A stretch of 64,000 bases of DNA from Perognathus longimembris pacificus. Taxonomy: Eukaryota; Chordata; Mammalia; Rodentia; Heteromyidae. Under the pieces are notes generated by a model, which was not told where the DNA came from, did not search any database, and saw nothing but the letters and a program-made list of their open reading frames with translations. Made by a program: the position numbers and the translations under genes. The DNA is taken from the NCBI RefSeq assembly GCF_023159225.1, contig NC_063174.1, positions 30,773,983-30,837,982 of the forward strand, written 5' to 3'. This document shows, in pieces, positions 34,118 through 44,172 of the stretch (positions within the stretch are counted from its first letter, which is position 1; each line of letters starts with the position of its first letter).

Positions 34118-34371
34118 GGGGGCACACATACATGCCAGTACTGAGCTTGCACTCAGTGCTCAGTGCCTGGGTGCTGTCTCTTAGCTTTCATTCAAGGCTC
34201 ATGCTCTAACACTTGAGCCACATCTCCACTTCTGACATTTTTGCTGACAATCGGAGGTGAGAGACTTACATACCTTTCTGCTTAGGCTAGCTTTGAACCT
34301 TGATCCTCGATCCTCAGATCTCAGCCTTCTGAGTAGATGGGACTATAGGCCTAAACTGCTGACACCTGGCA
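34118..34371 (-). repeat. Type-A SINE, antisense
   Basis: tgagcttgcactcagtgctc, taacacttgagccacatctc, agctttgaaccttgatcctc and tctgagtagatgggac. It includes a duplicated gatcctc block and a G9 run at its edge. Confidence 0.85.
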
Positions 34372-34929
34372 TACATTTTTCTCATAAAATCAGATCTATC
34401 TCAAATAGCAGGGAGTTACCAATATGAGTGCTTCTTTTAGTATAGCTCATGTTATGGCAACTAGCTAGCACTTGGTCTTTAATTGCATCTTGCTAATACT
34501 GCATCTAGGGTAGCAAGCATGGTGTGGAAATTAATTGATGGTGTAATGATCACAAAAGAGTGTGTTCAAAGTTTTCTTTAAGAGAACTGAATCCCCAACT
34601 ACATTTGTGAGTGCTCCTTCAGCTGCTCTGTCCACGTGAAATCAGAGCAAGTAGTCAAAACTCTCAGACTACACTGTATGTCCAGTCTACTCTGAAAAGG
34701 TAGATTGTTTTTCCACTCAGGTCACTCAGCGTGACATGTTAAAGATGAACCACAGGATGAGCATGGGTGTGGAGAGAGGGGAGATCAAGAAGTCACTTTC
34801 GAAGGTGCTGGTTTAGAGGCACCTGTGTAATTCCTATTCAAAGGTCCATCTCAGAGCTGGAAAGGCTAAGGTCATGTCTGAGACACTAGCTGTAGACATC
34901 AGATTGCATCATGGAACAGAATGAACTGA

Positions 34930-35095
34930 GGCAGTACTGACTTACTAGAAGGTCTTGGGCTCCAACTGTGATACTAGCTAATCACTAATTTCTTCAAGCC
35001 TCAGTTCCATGATCTGCAACATTGAGATAAGTGTTCACCTATCACATGTGGTTATTGTGAAAGTATTTTTTGTGTGACTTGTCTCAGTGTCCAGA
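34930..35095 (+). repeat. MIR relic, sense
   Basis: ggtcttgggctccaactg, tcttcaagcctcagttccat, gatctgcaacattgagataa and tgtggttattgtgaaag match MIR core and 3' blocks. Confidence 0.75.
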
Positions 35096-35113
35096 ATCAT
35101 TTATTGCTCCATA

Positions 35114-35116
<3 letters not shown>

Positions 35117-35154
<38 letters not shown>
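35117..35154 (+). repeat. (GT)n microsatellite
   Basis: About 19 GT units. Confidence 0.97.
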
Positions 35155-35156
<2 letters not shown>

Positions 35157-35225
35157 CCTCAGGGAAGAAACTTGAACAGTGAACTCATTTAAGAGTTAGA
35201 TTTGTTGAGAAATGGTTCCATAAAG

Positions 35226-35448
35226 AGTTGGGCATGATGGCACATGCCTGTAATCCTAACTACTCAGGAGGTTGAGATGAGGATCTCAGTCCAAAGCCTG
35301 CCTGAATAGAAAAATTGGTGAGACACTTATCTCCAGTGAACCAGCAAAAAGCCAGAAGTGGTAGAGTATCAGACTTGAGCAAGTGAAGAAGCCAAGCAAG
35401 AGCATGAGGCCTAAGTTTAAGCCCCAATATCAACAACCTCCCCCTCCC
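35226..35448 (+). repeat. Type-A SINE, sense
   Basis: agttgggcatgatggcacat, aactactcaggaggttgaga, cttatctccagtgaaccagc and aagtttaagccccaatatc. Confidence 0.87.
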
Positions 35449-35534
35449 CTCAAAAAAAGTTGGTGGAAGAAGAACTATAACTATCCATGAGTGGGAATGG
35501 GCAGGCTCAAGAAGAGATTTCCCAGGGGAGTCTC

Positions 35535-35815
35535 AGCAGCCATAGTCATCCACATCTGTAATCTCAGCTACTCTGGAGGCAAAAATCAAGAGGATCTTGG
35601 TTCAAGACGAGCCTGGACAAAAAGTTACCAAGGCTCTCATCTCAACAAACAAGCCAGGCACAGTAGTTCATGTCATTAAACTCAGATAAGTGGAAGCCAC
35701 AGGGAATAGGATCATTGTCCAAGGTTGTCCCTGGGCAAAAATGTGGATTCTACGGGGGGGAGGGGGAGAACCTAGCAAACATGAGACCTTGAGTTCAAAT
35801 CTACTACTGCTGAAA
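35535..35815 (+). repeat. Divergent sense B1/tRNA-like SINE
   Basis: catctgtaatctcagctac, ggcaaaaatcaagaggatct and caagacgagcctggac form a B1-like arm. The 3' end is gaccttgagttcaaatctac. Confidence 0.65.
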
Positions 35816-36300
35816 ACAATAAACAAAACAGGAAGCCATGCTTTTCCTTTTGATGGCCGTGACTACATTAAGGCTTCATCCTCAGTGTTTCCTTTCTCGT
35901 TCATTTTTATTTGGCACCAACCATAACAGTGTCTTGTTTTGTTTTCTAGAAAACTGAGCCAGTATTTGTCCAGCAGATTTCAATGGGGATAAGTGACAGG
36001 AAGGACTTCGGGGTTTAATTGACCAAAGAGCAATACCATTTTCATTTAATGCTAAAATTCAAGTCAATGCATATATATGACAAAGGGTCAAACTTTAGGT
36101 TCTCTAAAAAAAAAAATGATGTCTGTGAAAGCTCTGTATTCCTAATAACCCCATCCTTCACCTCCAAATCCTCCTTCTCAATCCATGTCCTTGTCTGTCC
36201 TTCCAGAAATAGTCTGTGTACTCACAGGCTCTGTGTTTGAATATTTCCTGTTGAAAAAGTAATGGGAGGTCTATTAGAGAACAGATATTATTATTCTTGA
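35816..36300. other. PRKCH: Intronic stretch without recognised features
   Basis: No gene or repeat recognised. Confidence 0.4.
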
Positions 36301-36343
36301 GGTGAGACTGATAGTGAGCGAGCCACCTTTTTTTCCCTCAAAG

Positions 36344-36699
36344 GGTCTGGTAGTAAGAGCTCAAGGCCTGTTCAAGAGTCTAATATCTTTTTTTGAAGAA
36401 ACAGCACCAATGTTTCTAGATCATGAAATAATCTTATGGACGCTTATTGTAGTGACCCTGCCTCCAAAAGATGTTTCTTCTAACACTGGATATAGAGCAA
36501 TCGCACCAGCCATTGTTTTTAACTGGATTAAAGTACAGCAGCAAGCATTCCATCATGGTTACATAATGCCTCGTGTCATGCAGAAAAGACTTGTTCATTC
36601 ACCAGGGAATTCTCAAATACCTTTATATACAAAACTCTCAAAAACAGTTTTGACCAAAACTCCCAATGGTAAAACATCTAAACCAGCTTCTGAGAACAG
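36344..36699 (+). other. Possible unannotated exon with open frame and splice-like ends
   Basis: A 133-codon open frame (36302-36703) contains this 356-bp interval, which begins after a pyrimidine-rich acceptor-like cctttttttccctcaaag and ends at a consensus donor AACAG/GTAAGG. No known domain is recognised (segments such as VVTLPPKDVSSNTGYRAIAP). 356 bp is not a multiple of three and would not keep the PRKCH frame. It may be a poison exon, a lncRNA exon, part of an old element, or chance. Confidence 0.2.
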
Positions 36700-36703
36700 G
36701 TAA

Positions 36704-37643
36704 GGAGTTGGAGCACCCACCCTAGATATTGCAACGAAGGAAGAAATCCCAGTTAGATTCAGCAATAAAATATTTGCCCCTCCCAAGATCACCCAATGAG
36801 GATTTTAACACTCCTTTGACAAAGAAATGGGACTGAGCAATGAAAGGAGGCAGGTGACTGTGAGTTATGAAAGTCACTTTTTAGAGAAACAAGTCTTGTC
36901 TCTGAAATATTCCTGAGGAACTCATAGCTCTTGTGTTGATTTTTGAAATTAAAGAAGAGAAAAGGGAGAAAAGGAAAAGAGAAGAGACAAGGAAGGGAAG
37001 GAGGAAAACCAGGAGGAAAGAACAGTGAGGTTTTGCTTTCCGGTCTGCCAACAGACAGATTCAAACCCATCCTAGACAATCGCTAGGATTTTCTGGGATT
37101 GATTTATGTCCATGCTAGTGCTTCTTTTTTCCAGTAAGAATTTGGCTGAGTACTTCAGGAAGTTAAAAAATAACAAAAATGGAAATAAGTGGAAAAAAAA
37201 AAGTGAGCCCAGGGCTAGCACAGTGCTCGGAAGGTACCCAGTCTGGAGGAATCTGTGGGTCTTTGTTCCCCCTGTGTCCACCGTTAGCTGCTTCTTGGGG
37301 CCTGCGAGCTGGCTGTGATACACTGCCATGTAAGAAGGGAAACTCTGTTCTCCCAGCTTGTTCCTGTAACATATGAAGTGCGGCCTTCTCAGGCCAGGTT
37401 CCCAGCATCTCCCGGCATAGCAGCTTTGGCAACACGGTTGGAAAACACTGAAGTGTTTTATGGGCAGGATGGCTGAGTGTAACGGAGCTCCTGGGGCCCT
37501 CCTCAGCCACAGGGTTCTGTATAGACACTGTACTTCCAACATACGTCAGACAAGCTGCTGGAAATGGCTCTAGTGGCTGTGCCTATTTTTTGTGTTTATA
37601 TTCTGTTTTAATGAGATGAAGGAGGTAGAGTCAAGGGGTTTTC
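36704..37643. other. PRKCH: Intronic stretch without recognised genes
   Basis: A purine-rich run at about 36950-37020. A 156-codon minus-strand frame at 37542-37072 overlaps several others and looks like chance. Confidence 0.4.
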
Positions 37644-37699
37644 ACAATAGCTCATTTAATGTCATCTAAGGACAATAGCTCATTTAATGTCATCTAAGG
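37644..37699 (+). repeat. Perfect 28-bp tandem duplication
   Basis: acaatagctcatttaatgtc plus atctaagg occurs at 37644-37671 and again immediately at 37672-37699 with no mismatch, so it is very recent. Confidence 0.97.
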
Positions 37700-37732
37700 A
37701 GAGTGGCTGTTGATATGCTTTGTGGTTTTGTT

Positions 37733-37800
37733 TCTGTGATTTGGGTGCTAGGGATCCTGGTTTCACCCATGTTCTACCACTGGGGTATGCCTCAGGCCTT
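37733..37800 (-). repeat. Antisense ID-like fragment
   Basis: gggtgctagggatcctggtt, catgttctaccactgggg and tatgcctcaggcc are an antisense tRNA-like arm. Confidence 0.55.
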
Positions 37801-37949
37801 GCACTTGGAACTTTGAGTTATCTCTACAATGCAAAACTTATCAGAAGCATATTATTCCCTACTCTGTAAGATAAAAACTCTGATCAGAGTATAAGATGAG
37901 CAGTGTGAAGATTTTTTTTAAAAAATGTTCTGCCAGGAGGAAAAACATT

Positions 37950-38055
37950 ACACTGGGAACCAATGGCTCACACTTATAATCCTAGATATTCAAGAGGCTG
38001 AGATCTGAGGATCACAGCTCCAAGGAAGGCAGCTCAGGTAGATAAGTCCAGACAT
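37950..38055 (+). repeat. Type-A SINE left arm fragment, sense
   Basis: ccaatggctcacacttataa, tattcaagaggctgagatct and gaggatcacagctccaagg; the right arm is missing. Confidence 0.7.
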
Positions 38056-38170
38056 TCATTTGCTTGCCTCCCAAAAAATACTTTGTGTCTGAGAATATAA
38101 TAACAGTATCCAAGATAGGCCAGCTCTGTGCCTGTACTAAACACAAATCCTCTCATAAATATATAAAGAA

Positions 38171-38260
38171 GGGCTGGGATTGTGGCCTAGTGGCAAGAGT
38201 GCTTGCATCGTATACATGAAGCCCTGGGTTCCATTCCTCAGCACCACATATATAGAAAAT
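38171..38260 (+). repeat. ID-like SINE left arm only, sense
   Basis: gggctgggattgtggcctag, gtgcttgcatcgtatacatg and gggttccattcctcagcac equal the ID-like left arm of type B, but it stops after catatatagaaaat without the shared right arm. Either a truncated type B or a monomer copy. Confidence 0.88.
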
Positions 38261-38756
38261 ATCTGCTGTGATGATATTCCTATGTAAGTTCATTGGTCCA
38301 GGCTTTTAATTTGTGGGGATATGGGTGGTGTCCCATCACTTATTGGATGTGCAGGGGGACTAATGATGTCATTATCCACGCTATCCATGCATGTGAGCTC
38401 CTTCTAGCCTGCAGCCCCTCTGAGCCAAGTTCAAACTCCTGTGTCTATTGAGTGCGCCCTCCCCAGAAAGCTTACCTTACAGTTTTCCCTAGCCTACCCT
38501 CACCCCTACCACTCTCAGAAAGCTTCTCTTCAGCGCCAACAAACTTTTAGGAATGCAATTACCACCCTCCTCCAAGATGAATGAATGGTAGAAGAGGATC
38601 TCAGTCAATCACTCTCTAGCTCCTTATTCTCAGACTAAGAAAAGAAAAAAAGGAAACCCAAGGAAGGGGAATCTGATTGCTTCTTCTTCTTCTGGGGCAC
38701 ACAGTGGATCTTTCTGAGGAGGTATTGAATGAAATAGCTTAGCTTTAATACAGTAA

Positions 38757-38758
<2 letters not shown>
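38261..38758. other. PRKCH: Intronic stretch without recognised features
   Basis: No gene or repeat recognised. Confidence 0.45.

Positions 38759-38797
<39 letters not shown>
38759..38797 (+). repeat. (GT)n microsatellite
   Basis: About 19 GT units. Confidence 0.97.
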
Positions 38798-38798
<1 letters not shown>

Positions 38799-38929
38799 CT
38801 ACAGGCACTGGCCTTCTACAAAGATGTCTTCAAATGAACTATCACACAGTATACACTTTCTGGAGGTGAAAATAAGTATCTCTGATACTTCCCTGTTAAA
38901 ATTACCTTCTCTATGACACCCATAGCACA

Positions 38930-39300
38930 GATATCCAGAACAAAACTAAATAGAGGAGACAATATCAAACCAAAGGCTTCTGCATAAGAAAGGAAACAAT
39001 GAGCAAAATGAAAAATGGGAGAAAATACTTCCAGGCCATGTATCTGATGATATCATTCATATATATCTTAATATAAAAAGAAACAATAACCTAATTAAAG
39101 TAAAATGATTAAAGGGCCTATATGGACATTTTTGGGAAGAAGACATATGGATGGACAGCAGGTATATGAAAGACTGCTCAGCGTCACCACTCATCAGGAA
39201 ATGAAAAAGAAAACCAGAAGCTATTATCTCACTCCTATCAGGATGATTTGTATTTAAAACCAAGAAACAGCACATGTTGGAACAGATGTGGAGAATGAGA

Positions 39301-39353
<53 letters not shown>

Positions 39354-39415
39354 GGGTAGAAATATAAATCAATGCACCCACTAACCAAATCAATACAAAT
39401 GGTCCTTTAATGTTT
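38930..39415 (+). mobile_element. Ancient L1 ORF2 fragment (L1M-like), sense, part 1
   Basis: Block order of the ORF2 3' half is recognisable: aggcttctgcataagaaagg, aacaatgagcaaaatgaaaa, aaagggcctatatggac, aggtatatgaaagactgctc, agcgtcaccactcatcagg and acatgttggaacagatgtgg. Interrupted by an (AT)n expansion at 39301-39353. Heavily mutated, no usable frame. Confidence 0.88.
39301..39353 (+). repeat. (AT)n tract with central GT units
   Basis: AT11, GT5, AT10-type symmetric arrangement inside the old L1. Confidence 0.97.
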
Positions 39416-39479
39416 TAAACTGGCACTGCCACATGGTGGGCAAAGGCCCTGTATGCAAAGAGCTGAAATCAAGGCCTTC

Positions 39480-39745
39480 CAAAGATGCCCACTGCAGTGG
39501 TACTGCAAATGGTTTATACACCCCAAATTTCTTGTTGAGATCTGGTTCCCAACATGACAGTGTTGAAAGTTGGTGGGAGTTTGGGAGGATGATTAGGACA
39601 TCGAGGAAAGTGAATAGAGTTCTGAAGGGATTCACTATGTGCTTATAAAAGCAAGGCCACCCCCCACCATGTGTTGTCTCTTCTGGGAGCACCATTTGCT
39701 CTTCTGTTTTTCCGCCATGCCATGATGTAGCACAGAAGATAGACT
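39480..39745 (+). mobile_element. MaLR-type LTR (MLT1/MST-like), sense, inserted in the ancient L1
   Basis: ttgttgagatctggttccca, tgacagtgttgaaagttggt, ggaggatgattaggacatcg, tgcttataaaagcaaggcca and caccatgtgttgtctcttc follow the classic MLT1 LTR. It separates two parts of one L1M, so it inserted after it. Confidence 0.75.
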
Positions 39746-39965
39746 AAGCATGTCATTTCAGCCAAAATATGAATGTCTTATTAACAGACAAATAGATGAA
39801 GAATACTTGTAATGGACTATTCCTTGGCTTTTAAAAGGAAGGAAGTCTGGTCATTCACAATGGTGTAGGTGGGCCTGGGTACATTATATTAAATAGAATA
39901 AGTCAGATGCAGAAGCACAAATATTGCATGGTCTCACTTGTTTGTGGAATCTAAAAAGCAAAACA
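39746..39965 (+). mobile_element. Ancient L1 3' part (L1M-like), sense, part 2
   Basis: gtaatggactattccttggc, ttttaaaaggaaggaagtct, aatagaataagtcagatgca and catggtctcacttgtttgtg plus gaatctaaaaagc are the familiar L1M end of ORF2 and 3' UTR start. Confidence 0.88.
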
Positions 39966-40119
39966 AAACAAAGCAAACCCTCATGTAAGTGGGTGGGGTG
40001 AATCCAAGAAATCATAGATAAATGTTTCTGCTCCAGGCACAATGATAGAGAGTGGCTTGGTTACCAGTATTATTAAGGCCATCGTAGTGGCAGGGGAAGA
40101 GAAATAGAAGATGCCTGTG

Positions 40120-40440
40120 AAGGACTTAACCTCTCCCCTCTTGGCCCACAAAACCCCAGATATGTGTGGACGTGCCTGACGTGTAGACAGGACAGTCGGA
40201 CCTAAGCCTTGCCTTAAACATTCCATTGTGGGCCTAACCAAAAATCCCCACCTCCTAACCCTAACAGCCTTTTTCGATAACCTCTGTCTCCTTGCTCAGA
40301 CCCCATAAAAGCCTAACTCCAACCCCACCTCCTTGCACAACCTCCAATCCCAAGGTCTGTTGCCCCTCACCTGTCTAGATGGAGAGTCCAGCCTGTTTCT
40401 TTCTCCTCCATTTTTCTAACAGCCTAGACAGTTGATAAAG
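40120..40440 (+). mobile_element. Candidate LTR fragment
   Basis: C-rich sequence with TATA-like cataaaagcc at about 40303, then a pyrimidine-rich stretch (tctttctcctccatttttct), composition like an ERV1/MaLR LTR. No TG...CA ends or duplication found. Confidence 0.3.
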
Positions 40441-41014
40441 TGAATGATGATGAGCAGCATTGGAAAGCATGTCCCTGTTTTGAGGTGAAGCGAGGCATCG
40501 TCTTCTGGGGGATGCTCAGGTCTGTAACTGTGCAGACTCCCCTATCTCCCTCTGCCTCAGAGAAACAGTGGGCTCACTCCTCCCCCACCCCCATTGCCAG
40601 AAAATTGTGCAAAGGGTCATTTCTTTCCTAGAAACTGGGGAATCTGGTCTCAGATAAGATTTGGTTTAGTGTCCTAGTGTTACAGAGGGTAAAGATGAAG
40701 ATGCTGATAAAGTGGTTGAGTTTATCTTCCTCATGAGCCCCTAGACTAGTATTGTAAATGCAGCTCTATTGTAAATGGTCTTTCCCGCCTCCCCCAGACT
40801 GACTTCTTGGCTCCGTAAATGTATCTTGAATCTGTCCAAAGAGTCAAGGGTTTTTCTTCTGCTCTTGTTGCTTTCCCAAGAGCTACAAACTAGCCGTGTA
40901 AACAACCCCATCTGTTTGTGCTCAATTCTGTTCCTTCTTCTCACCTTCCCATGGGCAAGCGCTATCCTGAATAATAGTGGAATTCCTGTAGTACATTCTT
41001 GGTTTAGGTATTCT
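40441..41014. other. PRKCH: Intronic stretch without recognised features
   Basis: No gene or repeat recognised. Confidence 0.45.
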
Positions 41015-41097
41015 TGCCCCCTCCCAGCATTATGGTGGAGATCGAATCCCAGGACTGTACATGCTAGACAAGTGTTCTACCACTCAGCTCTGCCCTA
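41015..41097 (-). repeat. Antisense ID-like element
   Basis: ggagatcgaatcccaggac, atgctagacaagtgttctac and cactcagctctgccc are the antisense ID tRNA-like body. Confidence 0.75.
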
Positions 41098-44000
41098 CCT
41101 GCCCTGTAATGCATTCTTAGTGTAGGTAGTGGACTGAACTATTGTGGGAGCTAGATAGCTGTGTAGAGACAGAAGAGGGTCTGGAAAAGAGGCCCCTGAG
41201 TCCCCTGGCTCCTCTTCCAAGGTGCCAGAGTGCAGTTGCCAGGAACTGTATTTGATGTGATGTGAGTGTGTAGTTTAATGCTTCTAGTTTCCCCTGTGGT
41301 TGGTGAGGGTGAGTACTGCCCTGTACTCATTTGCCCTGGCATGGCGGGGTCTTTTACACAAAGTCTGGCTAGGCCTGGTGCAGTGCCCCATGTGTTTGGT
41401 AATAAAAGGGACTTCACCATGTCAGGCTCCACGGGTCCTGAGCACCAGCTTTTGTACTCTGTTAGCCTCTGAAAATCAAAAGACAAATACAATAGGACTC
41501 TGGTGCTGAAAGATTTAGTCTGTTGGGAATTCCAAACACATACAAAATAGACAATGTAAGCCATAATGCCGTAAAAGCCCAAAGTAAAATAAAGACTACA
41601 ATGAGAGTACCCACCAGGTAGCTGTCCATCTTGATAGAGAGGGTGGGAGGTGGCTCTGGAGAAGAGATGGCCTTTGATCTTGTCTCACAGGATCACAGGT
41701 TTTCCATTAATAGTGACACAGGGCGCTCCATACCAGGTAGGTGGTCCAATAGAAGCAGAGACTGGAAAGGCTCCTGTGCCAGGGAATTGTGATGCCCCAG
41801 TGGAACTGGGGTGACAGGCTAGGAAGGAGCAAGATAGAGGTGATCATTGAGGTCAGAACATGGACTAGATTTTGAACCTGGGTAGATGGTTTGGGTTTTA
41901 TTGACCTATCAGGAGAAGCCATTTTTGAGAGAGAAAGGAAAGAGGAGAGAGCAAGAAGAGAAGAGAAAGAGACTAAATAAATAAATGTAGCATCTTGCTG
42001 CCAAGGAACAACCCCAGAAGTCAGGAATTCAGATGAAACCATCACAGCCTAAAGCAAGCTAGGAACCATGGAAAGAGAAAGGAGAAGAGGAAGGGGTGGG
42101 GGACGGGGGTGGGGGGTGGTGACAGCATAGAGGGAAAGCTGAAACTAAGGAACCTCTGACAAAATAGTTGGGAGGCCAAGAAAGAGGTATTAAAAAATCA
42201 TTCCAAGATTCCCACTGAAGAACTCGTAAGCTTTCACTGAGTAAAGATGGCAGCTAGGTAAAATTAACTTCTGTTCTCTTGGGTTTGAAAGTTTGAAACA
42301 TCCCGAGAAGCTACACTCCAAGAGCAGTTAGAAGTATCTCATGTAAAAGAGGCAGGATCGAGATTGACATTGAGGAGCCCTCTGTTGAGGGTAACACTTG
42401 AAGTCATAGGATTTGCTACTTGGGTAGAGAAGCAGGCAGGGTGCCCTGTACTATTGGGAGTACCACCTTTCAGGTTCCTTGCAGATTTGCATAATGACTC
42501 TGAATCTCCTGGTAGATAGCAGTTCTATCTTGAGAAGGGGTGCCTTTTCCTAATTTGCACAAATGGCGCCATATGGTCTGGTGGGAATACTAGAAGTAAA
42601 CCTAGACCAGGGCCAAGAACAGAAGCTCAGGGAACCGCCCACCCTTCCAGGGAAGCTGCGAAGGAGACACTTAGAAGTGGTTGGAGATAGAAATAGCCTT
42701 GTGTTATGAGTTGCCTCCAACTTGCCTGAAAACGTGGTTACCACAGGGAGCTCTCTCTTCCTGCCTTAATGACTCAGGCAGAGCCTCTGCCAGAGCACCC
42801 ATCCATTTCCCTTTCACAGACAAGCTGGCTTTGCCCTGGCACTAGCCAATGACTAGCTAACTGCCTCCATTTGGTGAAGTTAGCAAACCTGACTGTGCTC
42901 TTCAGAGCCAACACTAGGCAGGTGACTGTCATCCTGAGTGATGATGCCAGTGCCAGCTGTGGGCTGCTGGGAGAGGAAGCCAAGCTCTCTAACTGTAGGA
43001 AAGGTCAACCCCTAGGGCTCACCCTTTGTCTTAGCTGGTTCAGGACAGCCCTCAGTCAGGTTAGGACATATCCCAACCCTGAGCAGGAAGGAGCTCTCTG
43101 ATGGCTTTGAGTCCTGTGCTCTGAATGCCAAGCTGGGTAAAGCTGAAGCTTCCTGCCTCAAGAGCCATGTAAGGAAGAACAGAAACCTCAGAACAATGGC
43201 TTGCACATTGTTGGCTCAGCAAACTGCAAAATCACACACAACCTTCCCTAGGTGTGCCACTACCATAGGAGAAATGCTTCTTGCAGAAGAGAAATCGTAT
43301 CTGCCCATGCAGTCCTGTCATGGTTGAGGTCCTGTCCTGAGTTGCATAAGGCAAATTCAGTCCTGTCCAGTCCTTTGCATTGATGGAAAATTACATGAAG
43401 AGGATTAGTACCACCTTCCTGGCTAGGAATGTGCCACTTAACCCAGATAATTCCACATGCACTTATGTGTCAGTAGGCTTCAGGCTTGGAGTGACCATAA
43501 AACCCTTGAGTGAAAGGGCTTATCTGAGTTGGTGGAACTTGACTGCTTGTACATTTCCTAAATTAGTCAGTCTGGATTTTTTACTTTCAAAAATAATTCA
43601 CTTTCTACCTCTTGAATATCAGTCATTTTTCTCTTTGCTTCTAAATTTGAATGGGATATATAGTTCCCTTCTCTAATCACTCATCCTGAATATGAGCCAT
43701 ACATGCTCCAGTATTCTCTGTGAACTTCAAATTCCTGGCTCTGAGGACTCAAGGCTCTCAGGGAAGTCATTCTTGGGCCTGAATTTCATACACCACCTCC
43801 CAAAAATGGGCTGACAATCATAGGAAAGAGACGTGAAGCAGAGAGAGAGAAGAGAATTTTTTCCAGCATCTTAGAATGGAAATATAGGCACAGACCTGAA
43901 AAGAGTTCTGGACCTCTTCCTAAACTATCTTCCCTGGCAAATACAGGGGACCAGCTGATTTCTGTGGGGAAAGTCTTCCCCGCATTTCCAAAAAGAAACT

Positions 44001-44115
44001 AAATCTGTACGAGGAGAATCGTGTTCTTTGGTTTGAGTTTATGGGATTATCTGATCTTTTAAATGGGTTCCTGTGTAACATTCCATCCCTCTGGAGTTTC
44101 CCATGAGATGCCCTC

Positions 44116-44116
<1 letters not shown>
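41098..44116. other. PRKCH: Intronic stretch without recognised genes
   Basis: About 3 kb with no transposon I can name; a G-quadruplex candidate lies at 42093-42119. Unusually SINE-poor for this window. Confidence 0.5.
42093..42119 (+). other. G-quadruplex candidate
   Basis: G-runs of 4, 5, 5 and 6 with one- or two-base loops (GGGG-T-GGGGG-AC-GGGGG-T-GGGGGG). Confidence 0.65.

Positions 44117-44171
<55 letters not shown>
44117..44171 (+). repeat. (CA)n microsatellite
   Basis: About 27 uninterrupted CA units; no SINE attached. Confidence 0.98.

Positions 44172-44172
<1 letters not shown>

Noticed and set aside
37072..37542. 156-codon minus-strand frame
   Set aside because: Several competing frames, no motif, no flanking splice signals.
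38171..38260. tRNA gene suggested by A and B boxes
   Set aside because: It is the ID-like arm of the type-B SINE and cannot form a full cloverleaf with a defined anticodon arm; the same holds for other tRNA-like hits.
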